From NCBI GenBank assembly GCA_964533185.1, contig CAZHLD010000028.1:1-33815 (forward strand): DNA of 33,815 bases. Reading direction: 5' to 3'. Below, in pieces: positions 33,019 to 33,815 of the stretch. Position numbers and translations under genes: made by a program. The stretch is from CAZHLD01 sp964533185 (GTDB lineage: Bacteria; Acidobacteriota; Terriglobia; Acidiferrales; UBA7541). The notes under the pieces were generated by a model. That model made no database searches. It was not told the DNA's origin and saw nothing but the letters and a program-made list of their open reading frames with translations. The number at the start of each line of letters is the position of its first letter. Position 1 is the first letter of the stretch.

Positions 33019-33815
33019 TTGGCGGTCAAGATCATCCGTCAACCGAAGAAGATTGCCCTGATTGGCGCGCCCACCAGCGCCGCGGCGATGTCGCCCGGAC
33101 ATGAGCGCGCTCCGGCGGCTCTGCGTGAGGCCGGTCTGGTCGCGCGGCTCCAGGAAGTGGGCTACGAGGTCGCCGACCTGGGCGACTCCCGCACCCAAAT
33201 TTCCCAGCCTGATGACGAACATCCCCGAGCGCGCAACCTTGCCGCAGTGCTGGCCGCGCTCAACGACCTGAGGCCGCGGGTCGAGCAGGCCGTCAAATCC
33301 GGCGCGCTGCCGCTGGTGTTGGGCGGCGATTGCGCCATCGCGCTGGCGACCGTTTCCGGTGTGCGCCGTTACTTCCGCCACGTCAGCCTGGTCTGGATGG
33401 ATCGCGACGCGGATATGAACATCCCCGCCACCACGCCTTCGGGCTGCGTGGACGGCATGGTGGTCTCCCACATCGTTGGTCGCGGCGCGCCGGAGTTGGT
33501 GCGCTTCTGGGGAGAACCGCCGCTGGTGCGCGAGCCGGATGTGGCGCTCTTTGGGGTGGACCGCCTGGATCCTCCCGAAGATGCGATGCTGGTGCGCTCG
33601 CCGATTCGCCGCTACATGGCCGCAGATGTGTTGCGTCAAGGAGCCGCGGCGGCGGCCGATACCGCGCTCGAGCGCGTGCACGTCAGCAGCCACGAGTTTG
33701 TGCTGCACCTCGATGTGGACGTGATCTCCGCCGAAGATTTCCGCGCCACCAATTACGCCGCGCCGGGCGGACTGCGGCTCGAAGACGTTCGCCAGGCATT
33801 GGAAGTGTTTCTGCG
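33019..33815 (+). CDS. arginase/agmatinase-fold protein with altered metal-site residues (partial)
   Basis: The frame starts at TTG 33019 with GGAGGG 7 bases upstream and runs off the window after 265 codons. The ureohydrolase fold is recognisable: APTSAAAMSPGHERAPAALREAGL, LPLVLGGDCAIALATVSGV, SLVWMDRDADMNIPATTPSGCVDGM and FVLHLDVDVIS. In canonical arginases the metal ligands are GGDH, DAHxD and DxD. Here the first His is Cys (GGDC) and the second is Asp (DRDAD), while the Asp residues are kept. GGDC occurs in divergent arginase-like proteins, so the protein may bind a different metal set or act on another substrate. Arginine or agmatine hydrolysis should not be assumed. Confidence 0.82.
   Translation, partial: MAVKIIRQPKKIALIGAPTSAAAMSPGHERAPAALREAGLVARLQEVGYEVADLGDSRTQISQPDDEHPRARNLAAVLAALNDLRPRVEQAVKSGALPLVLGGDCAIALATVSGVRRYFRHVSLVWMDRDADMNIPATTPSGCVDGMVVSHIVGRGAPELVRFWGEPPLVREPDVALFGVDRLDPPEDAMLVRSPIRRYMAADVLRQGAAAAADTALERVHVSSHEFVLHLDVDVISAEDFRATNYAAPGGLRLEDVRQALEVFL

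Overview
The window reads as part of a GC-rich chromosome scaffold from an uncultivated bacterium. It contains two runs of exactly 100 N, which are scaffold joins. Acidobacteriota is the best guess. This rests on dense short genes with many GTG/TTG starts, several small conserved proteins of a type I associate with that phylum (DUF3467, tandem ACT, Cys-rich and small membrane proteins), PilZ/GGDEF signalling, and interspersed repeats built around 'TCATTCTGAG'-like ends. That is inference; no rRNA or other phylogenetic marker is present. I see no tRNA, rRNA, CRISPR array, phage or transposase gene.

Layout. 1-2000: the end of a rhodanese-domain protein, a CDGSH iron-sulfur protein, a secreted DUF1579-like protein, a decayed second copy of the CDGSH 3' end, and a protein of unknown function. 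2300-4140: a membrane diguanylate cyclase followed by a PilZ protein and a strong terminator, a compact c-di-GMP module. 4146-6719: three overlapping minus-strand genes (methyltransferase, GT4 and GT2 glycosyltransferases) that look like envelope glycan/LPS synthesis. 6804-8579: a zinc-ribbon/FHA protein and a radical SAM enzyme. 8580-9480: a gene-free stretch of repeats, holding a copied gene end and a 211-bp element with inverted termini. 9483-12002: three minus-strand genes of poorly known function (secreted repeat protein, proline-rich exported protein, DUF3467). 12200-14820: mntH behind a palindromic operator, a small c-type cytochrome, and a peroxiredoxin. 15040-18800: ACT-domain protein, two conserved unknowns, GTP-type PEP carboxykinase, and another unknown.

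18878-30744 carries the fatty-acid beta-oxidation genes in the order fadN (dehydrogenase/hydratase), fadA (thiolase), fadE (acyl-CoA dehydrogenase). This is the order of the Bacillus subtilis fadNAE operon, but here it is split by two blocks. One holds an ERCC4-type nuclease plus a HicBA toxin-antitoxin pair. The other is a minus-strand operon of an ArsR-like regulator with three START/SRPBCC proteins and a secreted DUF1579-like protein. The N run inside fadN is not a real gap: the same 55 bases stand on both sides of it, so the gene is intact once the duplicate and the Ns are removed.

30765-33815: a 47-residue membrane protein, a second small membrane protein, a short-chain dehydrogenase and ispH that both lose their N-termini in the second (real) gap, and the start of an arginase-fold protein with changed metal-ligand positions.

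No single cluster is clearly a new system. The most promising items are the nuclease-HicBA insertion, the ArsR-SRPBCC operon, the mntH operator, the repeat families and the divergent arginase-like protein.
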